This document shows positions 34,809-45,400 of a stretch of DNA of 64,000 nucleotides, one piece after another (within the stretch, counting starts at the first letter, position 1; each line of letters starts with the position of its first letter). The translations under genes and the position numbers were made by a program. The DNA is from UBA6059 sp964351595 (lineage in GTDB: Bacteria > Bacteroidota > Bacteroidia > Cytophagales > Cyclobacteriaceae): assembly GCA_964351595.1 (NCBI GenBank), contig CAYGOT010000003.1, positions 62,001 to 126,000 on the forward strand, written 5' to 3'. Below the pieces are notes generated by a model. The model was not told the DNA's origin, ran no database searches, and saw only the letters and a list, made by a program, of their open reading frames with translations.

Positions 34809-34809
34809 C

Positions 34810-35619
34810 TTAAACGGGCGTTGTTTGTGATAAGAAATTCAGCTTGTCGATAAAATCCTTGCAAGCCTTTTGGGGACTGCTCGCTTTCATAAAATGCTCA
34901 CCCATCAAGAAACCCTGGTAGCCATATTTTTTGAGTTCCATGACAGCAACCGGATCAGACAAGCCACTTTCGGATATTTTCACAAACTCATTAGGGATCA
35001 TTTCGGCCAGTTTGATGGAGGTCTGGATATTGGTTTCGAATGTCTTCAGGTTCCTGTTATTGACTCCTATGAGATCCAGTGCATCACAGACGGATGCCTG
35101 TAGATCAGCTTGATCGTGAACTTCCATGAGTACTTCCAGACCCAGGCCATGAGCGAAAGCGGACAATTGCTGGATTTCATCAGGGCTAAGGATAGCTGCA
35201 ATCAGTAAGATGCAATCCGCACCGATAGATTTCGCTTCAATAATTTGATACTCCTCCAGTATAAAATCTTTGCGTAGGATCGGACAAAAGTTGAATCTTC
35301 TTGCGGTCTCCAGGTCCTCAGACTTTCCTCCAAAAAACTCCTTGTCTGTCAAAATCGATAGCCCACTAGCTCCTGCTTGCATATAGCCGATAGTCGTCTT
35401 CTCAACTTTAGCATGAGCATTAATCTCACCTTTTGAAGGAGACCGACGCTTAAACTCTGCTATCACGCCCGATTTGTCTGGCCTGGTCACGTACTTCTTC
35501 ATCGAGACGCATTGCCCCTCATAGTAGATGCTTTGCTCAAGTAGCTTTGTTGGATATAGCTGCTTTTTCAAGCTGACTTCCTTACGCTTATGTTCAACTA
35601 TTTTGTCTAGTATGTTCAT
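34810..35619 (-). CDS. trpC: indole-3-glycerol phosphate synthase
   Basis: 269 residues: VIAEFKRRSPSKGEIN, ASGLSILTDKEFFGG, PILRKDFILEEYQI with the catalytic Lys, CILLIAAIL, EVLMEVHDQ, IGVNNRNLKTF, KISESGLSD and GFLMGEHFMKA. It closes the indole ring. Separate from trpF, not fused. 13 bases after trpD. Confidence 0.96.
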   Translation of the reverse strand: MNILDKIVEHKRKEVSLKKQLYPTKLLEQSIYYEGQCVSMKKYVTRPDKSGVIAEFKRRSPSKGEINAHAKVEKTTIGYMQAGASGLSILTDKEFFGGKSEDLETARRFNFCPILRKDFILEEYQIIEAKSIGADCILLIAAILSPDEIQQLSAFAHGLGLEVLMEVHDQADLQASVCDALDLIGVNNRNLKTFETNIQTSIKLAEMIPNEFVKISESGLSDPVAVMELKKYGYQGFLMGEHFMKASSPQKACKDFIDKLNFLSQTTPV

Positions 35620-35632
35620 ATTCTTCGCTTTC

Positions 35633-36619
35633 TTAACCTATCAGTTTTTTGAATTTTTCCAGGGCCCTACCGGAATCAAGGGACTCCCTAGCTGCCGCTA
35701 TTCCATCCGAGACAGTCGATAGTTGCTTACCACAGTAGATGGCCATCCCGGCATTGGCAATGACAGCATTGGTTTGTGCAGAGGTACCTTTACCTTCGAG
35801 GATGTCTATAAAAATCTTCGCAGAGGACTCAATACTACTGCCACCGCTGAGCTCCTCTTCTCGCACCTGATTCAACCCTAAATCAGCTGGGTAAAGTATT
35901 TGCTCTTCCTTGTCTGTGATCATCTTAAAACCACCTGTTAGGGATATTTCATCATAGCCATCGAGGCTATGGAGGATCACAAAATGCTTATCCGTCTTTT
36001 GATAGAGGTAACCATACAGTCTCGCCAGCTCCAGGCTAAAAACTCCCACTAATTGATTCTTTGGAAATGATGGGTTCACCATTGGCCCGAGCATATTGAA
36101 GAAGGTTTTGACACCAAGTTCCTGTCGAATAGGCGCTACATTCTTCATCGCCGGGTGGAATAGTGGCGCATGCAGAAAGCAGATATTCGCCTCATCGAGA
36201 GATCGCTTCAGCTTATCAGCCTCATTGGTGAAACTATAGCCAAAATGTGCCAGCAGATTGGATGATCCACATACTGATGACACCCCGTTATTGCCATGCT
36301 TGGCAACAGCCTGCCCCGCTCCGGCAACTACGAAAGAAGCCAGTGTCGAAATGTTGAAAGTATCCTTGCCATCACCACCTGTACCACAGAGGTCTATGGC
36401 ATTGTACTCATCGATTTCCAGTGGTATGCAGAGTTCCAACATGGCGTCTCGAAAACCTTCCAGTTCCTCCACGGTGATACTCCGCATCAGATAAACCGTG
36501 AGAAAGGCGGCCACCTGGCTTTGATTGTATTGACCCTGCGCCAGGTTTACCAATATCTCACGAGCCTCCTCTTTTGTAAGCGACTGATATTCAAATAGTT
36601 TATTGAGTATTGCTTTCAT
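35633..36619 (-). CDS. trpD: anthranilate phosphoribosyltransferase
   Basis: 328 residues: DLCGTGGDGKDTFNIST with the phosphoribosyl pyrophosphate loop, AKHGNNGVSS, HPAMKNVAPIRQELGVKTFFNMLGPMVNP (longer than quoted motifs in most families but continuous here only in parts), HSLDGYDEIS and a C-terminal helical cap. It transfers phosphoribose to anthranilate. It is separated from trpG by a hairpin cluster and a scaffold gap, whereas all other trp genes abut or overlap. Confidence 0.96.
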   Translation of the reverse strand: MKAILNKLFEYQSLTKEEAREILVNLAQGQYNQSQVAAFLTVYLMRSITVEELEGFRDAMLELCIPLEIDEYNAIDLCGTGGDGKDTFNISTLASFVVAGAGQAVAKHGNNGVSSVCGSSNLLAHFGYSFTNEADKLKRSLDEANICFLHAPLFHPAMKNVAPIRQELGVKTFFNMLGPMVNPSFPKNQLVGVFSLELARLYGYLYQKTDKHFVILHSLDGYDEISLTGGFKMITDKEEQILYPADLGLNQVREEELSGGSSIESSAKIFIDILEGKGTSAQTNAVIANAGMAIYCGKQLSTVSDGIAAARESLDSGRALEKFKKLIG

Positions 36620-36677
36620 TGCTTAAGCTTCTGCTGGTTTTTTGATCATTAATTCCAAAGACATTTTACCTACGCCA

Positions 36678-36699
36678 CTGTTCGTGTCCTTACGAACAG
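36678..36699. repeat. hairpin element 1 in the trp operon
   Basis: CTGTTCGT, six-base loop GTCCTT, ACGAACAG: perfect 8-bp stem. No T-run follows. Confidence 0.55.
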
Positions 36700-36760
36700 A
36701 TGATCCCAAGATTATGGCATATATTTTCGGTAACCTTGAGTTCGGTATAGCTGGATTATG

Positions 36761-36780
36761 GGTTTGTGAAGACACAAACC
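36761..36780. repeat. hairpin element 2 in the trp operon
   Basis: GGTTTGTG, loop AAGA, CACAAACC: perfect 8-bp stem. A half copy (GACACAAACC) recurs 12 bases further on at 36792-36801. Confidence 0.6.
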
Positions 36781-36815
36781 TGGGCGTGACCGACACAAAC
36801 CGTGGTAACTGCGCG

Positions 36816-36834
36816 GGTCTGTGGGGCACAGACC
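36816..36834. repeat. hairpin element 3 in the trp operon
   Basis: GGTCTGTG, loop GGG, CACAGACC: perfect 8-bp stem, similar in form to element 2 (GGTTTGTG / CACAAACC) with a compensating base-pair change. Confidence 0.6.
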
Positions 36835-36883
36835 TTGGAGTTGAGTTGAGTATTCCATTCATCGCTTAAGCATTCAACCAATT

Positions 36884-36983
36884 NNNNNNNNNNNNNNNNN
36901 NNNNNNNNNNNNNNNNNNNNNNNNNNNNNNNNNNNNNNNNNNNNNNNNNNNNNNNNNNNNNNNNNNNNNNNNNNNNNNNNNNN
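36884..36983. other. assembly gap (100 N) with duplicated flanks
   Basis: Exactly 100 N. The 32 bases to its left (36852-36883) and to its right (36984-37015) are identical, beginning ATTCCATTCATCG and ending CAACCAATT. This is what a scaffolder leaves when two overlapping contig ends are not merged; the gap length is a placeholder. The duplicated piece is the 3' end of trpG plus 14 bases. Confidence 0.9.
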
Positions 36984-36997
36984 ATTCCATTCATCGC

Positions 36998-37567
36998 TTA
37001 AGCATTCAACCAATTATTAATCATTTCTTCTCCGTACTCTGTCAATATCGACTCAGGATGAAACTGCACACCTCTTACATCATATTGCTCGTGCGCTATG
37101 GCCATAACCTGGCCAGCCTCGTCGGTTGAGGTCACCTTTATTTCGGTAGGTAGAGACGAGCCATCGACAGACCAACTGTGATAGCGGCATACGGTTATAT
37201 TTTGCGGTAGGCCGTGAAAAAGAATATCGGAGGTGTCGAGCTTTACGCTAGTCGCTACCCCGTGCAGCACTTCGGTCATATTGTAGATGCTACCACCAAA
37301 AGCCTCAGCTATCGCCTGATGTCCAAGACAGACGCCCAGGATCGACTTGCTCGGACCATATTGTCGGAGTAGCTTAGGCATGATGCCCGCGTCCTTGGGT
37401 ACACCGGGACCTGGAGACAGGAGTATTTTATCATAGGCCTCCACATCTTCGAGGCTTATTTTGTCATTCCGGTAGACGGAGGTTGACTCAATATGCCCCA
37501 GCCGTCTGATGATATGCACCAGATTGTAGGTGAAGCTGTCGTAGTTGTCCAATACTAGTATCTTCAT
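36998..37567 (-). CDS. trpG: anthranilate synthase, glutaminase component
   Basis: 189 residues from the ATG at 37565-37567 (MKILVLDNYDSFTYNLV); an upstream extension to 37660 lies inside trpE in another frame and is rejected. Class I amidotransferase: SPGPGVPKDAG, nucleophile elbow ILGVCLGHQAIAEAFGG, and the His-Glu pair in GVQFHPESIL. It supplies ammonia to TrpE. One base after trpE. Its last codons are repeated on the left side of the scaffold gap, as expected for an unmerged overlap. Confidence 0.96.
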   Translation of the reverse strand: MKILVLDNYDSFTYNLVHIIRRLGHIESTSVYRNDKISLEDVEAYDKILLSPGPGVPKDAGIMPKLLRQYGPSKSILGVCLGHQAIAEAFGGSIYNMTEVLHGVATSVKLDTSDILFHGLPQNITVCRYHSWSVDGSSLPTEIKVTSTDEAGQVMAIAHEQYDVRGVQFHPESILTEYGEEMINNWLNA

Positions 37568-37568
37568 G

Positions 37569-38981
37569 CTATAGCTCCTCCGCTTTGGCCAGTGCCGACT
37601 GCAGTGCACCCAGCTTGTTGAAAACCTCCTGTACCTCGCTCTGAGGATCGGACTTGGCAACCACCCCTGCCCCTGCCTGGAAGTGCAGCGTGTTATTCTG
37701 ACTCAGGAACGAACGTATCATAATCGCGTGATTGAAATCACCGTTGAAGTCCATGAAACCAATAGCACCACCATAATAGCCACGTTTTCTGTTTTCATAT
37801 TTATCGATCAAGCGCATGGCCATATGCTTGGGTGCTCCGGATAAGGTGCCTGCCGGAAAGGTACTAGCCACCATATCTAACGGATCGGCTTCATCGGTCA
37901 ACTTGCCGTGGACCTTTGAAACCAGATGGATAACGTGGGAATAATACTGAACCTCCTTGAAGGTCTCTACGGTCACCTCAGTACTGCTCTTGCTGAGATC
38001 GTTTCGCGCCAAATCGACGAGCATCACATGCTCTGAGTTTTCCTTGGGGTCATCATAAAGTTGGCGTGCCAGCTCCGCATCTTCAGCGTCATTGCCTGTC
38101 CGCTTGAATGTGCCGGCTATCGGATAGATGGTGGCCTGTCGGTCCTTGACCACAATCTGCGCTTCAGGAGAAGATCCGAAAATCTTGAAACTACCGTAAT
38201 CAAAATAGAAGAGATAGGGCGAAGGATTGATCGATCTCAAGGCACGATATACCTGGAACTCATCTCCTTTGAAGTCGACTCCAAACCGCCGAGAAAGCAC
38301 GATCTGAAAAACATCCCCAACATGACAATGATGGATGCCCTTTTTGACAATATCAAAGTATTCCTCATCCGTATAGTTAGACCGAACATCACCGGAGACA
38401 TTAAACCGAAAATCAGGCACATTCTTATTGTTGATGAGTTCAGAGATTTCCTCAAGCCGGGACGGTTCACCCGTTTGTGGATCATGCTCAAAAATGTAGA
38501 GTTCATTTTTGAAATGATCCAGCGCCAATACATAGCGATACACACCGTATGCCATTATAGGGGCTTTGAAATCAGATTGCTTACCGGCCTCAAATGTGAT
38601 GTCCTCGAAATGCTCCACTGTGTCATAAGACATGTAGCCGAAGATCCCATTGTTGATGAATTTGTATTCATTGTCAGCACTCTCGAAGGTATTGGCGAAT
38701 GCCCTGAGGTGAGGAGTCAATGATTCTCCCCGGCGTAGGTTCCTGGTCTCCTCCCTATCGGGAAAATGAATCTGCAGCGTCTGATCAATCAGTTTGATAC
38801 CAGCGATAGGGTCACAACAGATATAGCTGAAGGTGTTTTCGTTACCATGATAGTCAGAGCTCTCGAGCAACAAGCTGTTGGCAAAGCGATCCCGCAAGCG
38901 GAGGTAAATGCTCACCGGCGTGACCGTATCTGCCAGCTGCCTTCTGACGGAAGTAATGAGTTTGTATTTTGAGTTATTCAT
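37569..38981 (-). CDS. trpE: anthranilate synthase component I
   Basis: 470 residues of the chorismate-utilising family: GYMSYDTVEHFEDI, VFQIVLSRRFGVDFKGDEF, PSPYLFYFDYG, PIAGTFKRTG, LVDLARNDLSK, HLVSKVHG, FPAGTLSGAPKHMAM and YGGAIGFMDFNGDF. It makes anthranilate from chorismate using TrpG-derived ammonia. First structural gene of the trp operon, read leftwards behind a leader peptide and attenuator (38996-39119). Near the N-terminus, in the zone where tryptophan feedback binds, LLESSDYHG fits the LLES motif. Confidence 0.96.
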   Translation of the reverse strand: MNNSKYKLITSVRRQLADTVTPVSIYLRLRDRFANSLLLESSDYHGNENTFSYICCDPIAGIKLIDQTLQIHFPDREETRNLRRGESLTPHLRAFANTFESADNEYKFINNGIFGYMSYDTVEHFEDITFEAGKQSDFKAPIMAYGVYRYVLALDHFKNELYIFEHDPQTGEPSRLEEISELINNKNVPDFRFNVSGDVRSNYTDEEYFDIVKKGIHHCHVGDVFQIVLSRRFGVDFKGDEFQVYRALRSINPSPYLFYFDYGSFKIFGSSPEAQIVVKDRQATIYPIAGTFKRTGNDAEDAELARQLYDDPKENSEHVMLVDLARNDLSKSSTEVTVETFKEVQYYSHVIHLVSKVHGKLTDEADPLDMVASTFPAGTLSGAPKHMAMRLIDKYENRKRGYYGGAIGFMDFNGDFNHAIMIRSFLSQNNTLHFQAGAGVVAKSDPQSEVQEVFNKLGALQSALAKAEEL

Positions 38982-38995
38982 AAAATTCTGGACAT

Positions 38996-39028
38996 AAAAA
39001 AAGACCCACGTGAACAGCGCGGGTCTTT
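38996..39028 (-). terminator. trp attenuator terminator hairpin
   Basis: On the minus strand: AAAGACCCGCG, 7-base loop CTGTTCA, CGTGGGTCTTT, then a T7 run, ending 14 bases before the trpE ATG. The stem is 11 bp with one G-U pair (39018-39028 with 39000-39010). The segment GCTGTTCAC within it can instead pair perfectly (9 bp) with GTGAACAGC in the end of the leader-peptide gene (39059-39067), which would break the terminator. Confidence 0.9.
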
Positions 39029-39053
39029 ATCATTTGGTATTCTTAAGAATATA

Positions 39054-39119
39054 CTACGGCTGTTCACAATATGTTTTAACATTGTGCCACCACCAAGTAT
39101 ATGTCTGATTTCTTTTCAC
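39054..39119 (-). CDS. trpL: trp operon leader peptide
   Basis: 21-codon frame from a GTG start (39117-39119) to TAG (39054-39056): MKRNQTYTWWWHNVKTY followed by CEQP. Three consecutive Trp codons sit just ahead of a hairpin-forming segment (CACAAT...ATTGTG). The stop is about 25 bases from the terminator stem. Ribosome stalling at the Trp codons would free the antiterminator segment. No in-frame ATG lies nearby, so GTG is the likely start. Regulatory peptide, presumably without another function. Confidence 0.85.
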   Translation of the reverse strand: MKRNQTYTWWWHNVKTYCEQP

Positions 39120-39400
39120 GGCTGCTAAGGTTGACAAGATCGAACTAATATCCAAGGGTGGTAGACTAAAAAATATCCAAGTTGCGAAAATCACAATAAC
39201 CTACGCCTTTGACTGAGCAGATTTGTCAATTCAATAATCAGCACCTACCGTTAATCTCAATTGAATAATCTCGCATACTTAATAAATCGCATAAAAGGGT
39301 TGGTTTTCGACGAATCCGTATATTTAATAGATTAATAACACAATCTCTTGGATTAAAGCATTAGTTTATTGTACATTTAGGAGAAGTAAAAACCGCCCTT
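39120..39400. promoter_or_regulatory. divergent promoter region, trp operon / giant surface protein
   Basis: 281 bases between the trp leader (leftwards) and the giant gene (rightwards). On the plus strand TTG at 39348-39350, a 21-base spacer and TACATTTA at 39372-39379 (seven of eight matches to TAnnTTTG) make a candidate promoter 21 bases before the ATG at 39401. No comparably good match was found for the trp side. No gene is seen. Confidence 0.4.
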
Positions 39401-42400
39401 ATGTTCTCTTCCCCATTCCTCCAAAGGTCGATATTATTGACCATGCTGTTTGCTTTTAGCTCTCTTACTGTGCTTTCTCAAATTATCTATGTCGATGCGA
39501 ATACAGGTGATGACAGTGATGATGGCAGTACACCAGCCCTTGCCAAATTGACAATTCAAGCTGCGATCAACATTGCTACGTCAGGAGACAGGATAATTGT
39601 GGCCGCCGGCACTTATGCAGAGAGTTTGACTATTGATGAGAATGTTTCTTTAGAAGGGCCGAACGTCAGCATAGCTGGAGACGATGGTTCACGTTTAACT
39701 GAGGCCATCATCGAGCCAAGCAGTCAAGATAATGCTATTAACGTAACAGCCGCTGATGTCACAATCGTTGGTTTTCAGATAGGAGTGGTTAACGTGGATG
39801 CGGGAATAGGAGCTGTTAACCCTGGTGATTTAACAATACAGAATAACGTCATTAACGCCGATTCGGTTGGGGTTTCGCTGTACGGTTCGATCTCGCTAAG
39901 TGGGAGTATTAATATCAATGACAATCTAATTACACTTTCTGATTTTGAAACTGTAAGCTCGAGTACAATAACATCTGGCATTGTACTTTATGGTCTATCA
40001 GGATCAGTGGATGTGAGTCTTTCTGACAATGTTTACAGTGGAGGGGCTCAAGGCATTTTTGTGTTTGGATGTCTTAGTAGCAATATCCTTGATATCTCAA
40101 ATGAATCCATCACAGATGCCATACGAGGTATGTCAGTTTTTAGCTGGGACGGAAATGTTACAAGAGCTTCAAGCACTCTTATGGTCAACAACATGACAGT
40201 TGCGAGCATGGCCGAGCCTATCACTCCAATCTCCAATTTCCCTCAAGCGGGAATCTATTTCTATACAGATGGTTCCAGCACAGATAGCCATATCATTACC
40301 GCTACGGTGGACAACTCTACATTTAGCGATAGCGAAAACTCCGATTCTGACTATGCTGGTATCATTTGTGGTGATTTTTCTTCCGCCGACTATGTAGCCT
40401 CCTTACAAGACATTACCATCAATGAGTCCACATTTAGTGATAATGAAAATCGCGGCATTCAGATTCGAGGGCAAAACACCAATGTATCCATCAACCGATC
40501 AACTTTCCAGAATAATGGCTTTGACCCCTATAGTACGGGCGGCAACCACGGATTTCATGTGGTCGTAAGAAATGATGCTATCGCAACAATAGCCAACAGT
40601 ATTTTTGTAAATCCGCCTAGCCAAACCAACGATCAATTTGATGGGTTAAGCATCCAATCTGGCAGTTCATTAACTATTACCAATAGCTTTTTCAATCAAA
40701 ACGGTAACGGAATGTTAGCCGGAACCTCTGGCATCAACCTCTCTTCAAACTATTTCAGCAGCATTGATGAATCGGAAATAGATAATCTTGTAGGTTCTGG
40801 TAACGACTTCACTCCCTGGATAGCCAATAGCGCGGACACGGATATGGGGACAGCTGGTTTTCAACCAGACCTGGATTCACTCTATGTAGGTACATCAGGA
40901 ACTCAAACGGGCTCAACAGGAAGAGTTGACGAGGCTATTAGTCTGGTGGATGCAAATGGGTCAATTATTATCAACGCAGGTACTTATACGGAAACAGTGT
41001 CTGCCAACAAAGCGGTAAACTTATTGGGTGCAAATGTTGACATTCCAGCATCCTCACCAAGAATCGCGGAAACGATCATCAATCCAGGTAGTCTACTCAC
41101 TGCAATCACCGTGACTTCCAATGCTGTGACCATCGATGGTATTCAGCTTGGCAATAGCAATGTATCGTCGAACGCGAATATTGGTATTGCCGCATTTGGG
41201 TTTACCAATGCAAATATTTCGAACAATATTATCTACGCTGATAGTACGGGCTTGCAAGTAGGGGTCGGGTCAACCGGCTCCATCAATGTAGATAATAACC
41301 ATATCGAAATGCTTGGGGTCGTGAACTCTAATACGTACGCCAGCATTGGCATTTCTGCTGTCAATTTGTCCAATACCATTGACCTGAATATTGAGGATAA
41401 TGATCTCTTGAATGCGTCATTTGGTATTATTGGTTTTGGGCTTACTTCAGATAATGTCTTCTCAATAAGCGGAGGAGACTTCAGTGGCTGTACGCAAGGT
41501 ATCGTCATTACCAATACTGATGGTGGGGGGAATTTTAGTCGAAGTATTGCTGAGATAGAAGATGTGACAATGTCTGCTTTCGCGGATCCGGGAGGTGGCT
41601 TGACAGTTCCAGATGCCCAGGCAGGTATCTATATAGGCACTTTCAGTGATGGTAGTACCACTACCGTGAATGACAGTGTGGAGGTGAGTATCACCAACGT
41701 TGACATAAGCGGTACTGGTGATACAGGAACCGACTATGCGGCTATCAATGTAGTCGACTTTGGAGGTGTCTTCCCTTTTATTACAAATGATGGTATAAGT
41801 GTGAATGTCACCGTGACTAGTTCTAATCTGCACGATAACCTCAACCGTGGCTTCACGCTTAGAGGTGTCAATGCCACCGCGACATTAACGCGGAATACAC
41901 TGACGGACAATACGAATGCAGGAGTGGTAGTCTCAAGACTCGGTTATATTGAACTCAATAACAACTTCATCACTAACCCCGGTACCGGCACACCTCGTGC
42001 CTTGGTAGCTCAGACAGACGGCACCATGACCGCACGTGATAATAATATTGATGCTGGGAATGGCTCACTTGCAGATGGTCAGGATGCCGATGACAAGATT
42101 GACCTCTCGCGCAATTATCTCGGAACCACGGTAGAAGGGACGATATCCGGGCTTGTCGATAATGCAAATTCAGACTTTACACCATGGATTGCCTCTGGAA
42201 CCGATACCAATCCAAGTTTTGCAGGCTTCCAGCCTGATATATCCACTCTTCATGTGGGCTCATCAGGCGATCAAACCAGTGGTGATAGAATTCAGGAAGG
42301 GCATGATTTAGTGGATACGCTAGGTACGGTTATCATCAACGCTGCGGACTATGATGAAACGCTAACAGTGACTAAGGACATTTCGATAGATCCTGCAGCC

Positions 42401-45400
42401 AGTGCCACGATTGATAATATCACAACTAATGGCGGCAACCTTTCCATTCTCGCCGATTTCGAAATAGAAAATACGCTAACGCTAACAAGCGGTGTAGTCG
42501 ATATGGACCTTGATGATGGTGACAAAAGTGATGATCCAGTGCTCACACTAAATGGCCCTGTTGCTGGTTCATTTTCTGACGACAGCCACATAGAAGGCAA
42601 GCTAGCTTATCAACTCATCAGTGGCACTTTTGATTTTCCGGTAGGTGATGATGGGGAGTACCGTCCCGTCGTAGTTGCTCCAACAAACTTCCCTTCGAGT
42701 TTCGAAGTAGCACATGTAGCTGCCGCGCCTTCGAATATCGCAAGCCTTCAATCCCTGATAGGAACAGGCTCTCCAGCAATACAGAGCGTTCTTGAAGATC
42801 GATATTGGACTATCAATACATTTGATTCACCAGGATCAACTGATGTCACGCTGCAAGTGAGCGATTCGGATATGGAAATAGAGCCGGGCGTACTATCAAT
42901 GGTAAGAGATAATGCCGGCACTTGGGAGGAACAAGGGTCAATAATGGAATCAGGAACCACGATTGTCGATGTTGAAGCAACGGCTACCGGTTTCGGGGAC
43001 TTTTCATTAATCTCCGCCTTTGGCATGGCACCAGGCAATGTGAGCAGCGGGCTTCAGATGTGGCTCAAAGCAGATGCCGGTACGTCTACTACCACTGACA
43101 ATACTGATATCACTTTATGGTCAGATATGAGCGGTGTAGGAACGGATGCAGGTGGTACGACCAACTTCCCACTCTTTAGAGACGACCCTTCGTTCAATTT
43201 CAACTTCAATCCTGTCATTGTTACCAATGGTGTCGATGACACACTAGCTAGTATCATCGACCCTATCGCTGATTCGGATGACTTTACGCTATTTATGGTA
43301 AGCGATAACGAGGACATGGTCACCCGGGGAGCATCAGGTGCTGGAGATGGCTGGTCAATTCGATCATTCTCGTCCGTTACCACAACAAGCGGCGGAGTAG
43401 TTCAAGAGGATGTTACAGGCCTGCCGGCAACCTCCACCCCTACTATTCATACCCTATCTTTTGATCAAGGCACTAGTCTCTCGGGCTACCGCAATGGTAC
43501 AGCTGGAACACCTGACAATTCCGTTGGCAGTGATCTTCAAAACAGTACCGATTCACTCAATATAGGAATTGATGACACTAATTTTGAGTCTGGTAGCATT
43601 GCAGAGTTGATCATGTACAATACTGTTTTTGGTGGTACAGAACGAGAGCGCATCGAATCTTATCTCGCCATCAAATATGGCATCACCCTGTCTGACGACT
43701 ATTTAGCGTCTGATGGTGGTACGGTGTGGAATACTACCACAAATGCAGGCTACAACAACGACATAGCCGGAATTGGCCGGGATGACTTCTCAGGTCTGGA
43801 TCAGCGCAAATCGAGAACGATCAATGCCGATTCATTAGTCACCATGGCCTTGGATGATCTGGACGCTCCTACAGCCTTTGCGGACAATGACGCATGGCTA
43901 GTCTGGGGAAATGATGATGGGCTTACCACCTTTACTGCATCTATTGACAATGCGCATGCAGGCACCTCTAGCCAGATGGAGCGCATTTGGAGAGTGCAAG
44001 AGACAGGCACAGTTGGTACTGTAGAGCTCGCACTAAATGAGACAGCAAGTGCAGAAACGGTCTCCCTAATAGTACACCCATCTGATGATGCCTTCCCTAA
44101 TGACGCCAGCAGGCAAGTCTATGAAATGGTATACAGCAGTATCACCAATGACTATCGCGTAACTGTTGACCTTACCAATGGTGATTATTTCACTTTTGCC
44201 GAAGGGCCGGTTGGTGGTATTCCAGCTGTGCTGATTAGTGAAGTAATTACTGATCCTCAGCAACAATGGCAAGAGTCTGGTTTTGCAGATCCCAGTCCAG
44301 GCGGAGCTGGTCCATATGATTCGGATGATGACTGGGTAGAGCTATATGTTACAGAGGACAACCTAAACCTAACAAATTGGAGCATTGAAATTATTGATGG
44401 AACCAATGTTGAAGGCAGCCTCTTCGCAGGTGGGGCCTTTGCAATATCCAATTACAATTCATTGACAGGTGGTCTACTTCAAGCTACTGATAGTGGAGAT
44501 TTCGTTGTATTGGGCGAAATGTCTGTAGGTGCAATGAATCCAAGCGCTCACATAGTCCTAAGGGATGAGAATGGAAATGTCGTTGATCAGGTCAGGTTTT
44601 ATGCCTCAGGTGATGCTGGTACAGGGTTTAGTGGTGACTCTGATGATATCACTGACGAGTCAGTTACCAGGTTACTCCAAGGTACTGATACCAATGACGA
44701 TTCCGAAGACTTTGTAAAGACGACTGCTACCCTTGGATCACTCAATTCACCAACAGGAATTGTCTTGATTAACGAAATTGTCGCGGAACCAAGAACTGAC
44801 TGGAGTACCAATAATTTTGACGGTACAGACGGACTATCAACCGTGTCACCTGTTGATGAGTGGGTTGAACTTTACATAGCATCTGATAGTATCAATTTGG
44901 AAGGCTGGACTATTAGCTTTCCAGGTTTCAGCGGTGACCTAACTAGTACTGGTGCATTCGATGTGGCCAACTATATACCAACAGGCGGAGGAAGTTTTAC
45001 TAACACCAGAATAGGTGATTACCTAGTCCTAGGTAACCCTGATGGTTCAAACTCTATGGATGAGTCTTCTGATATCGTAGTGATCCTGAGAGATGCGTAC
45101 GGTACTGAAGTCGATAGAGTCACTTTAGGCAATGATGCCGACGAAGCTCCTAACGGAGAATCGACAAACCAGCAAAACGAATCCATTTCCCGATATACAA
45201 ATGCAACAGACACGGACACAGATAATGAAGATTTCATAAAGACCATTGCTACTCTGGGAACTTCTAACTCTCCTACCGGAACGGTGCTCATCAATGAGGT
45301 GGTTACTGATCCATATCTTGATTGGAGTACTGATGGATTTACTGGAATCATTGGAGATGGGCTAGCATCAGCTGACGTAGACGAATGGATCGAACTTTAC

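Larger units (their letters stand above)
36620..36997. other. intercistronic region trpG-trpD with hairpin cluster and gap
   Basis: No convincing gene. The frame at 36623-36862 reads through all three hairpins and is low-complexity (TPRSVPHRPAQLPRFVSVTP), so I treat it as non-coding. It holds three palindromes (36678-36699, 36761-36780, 36816-36834) and 100 N flanked by 32-bp duplicate ends. Confidence 0.65.

Noticed and set aside
36623..36862. 79-codon open frame between trpG and trpD
   Set aside because: It reads through all three hairpins, is Pro/Ser/Arg-rich without a domain, and starts within the duplicated flank of the scaffold gap.
36852..37015. Biological tandem duplication of the trpG 3' end
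   Set aside because: The copies sit exactly at both edges of a 100-N gap, as expected for overlapping contig ends that were not merged.
42349..45351. Several antisense open frames inside the giant gene
   Set aside because: They mirror the repetitive Asp/Thr/Ser codons of the coding strand and have no starts, domains or conserved motifs.
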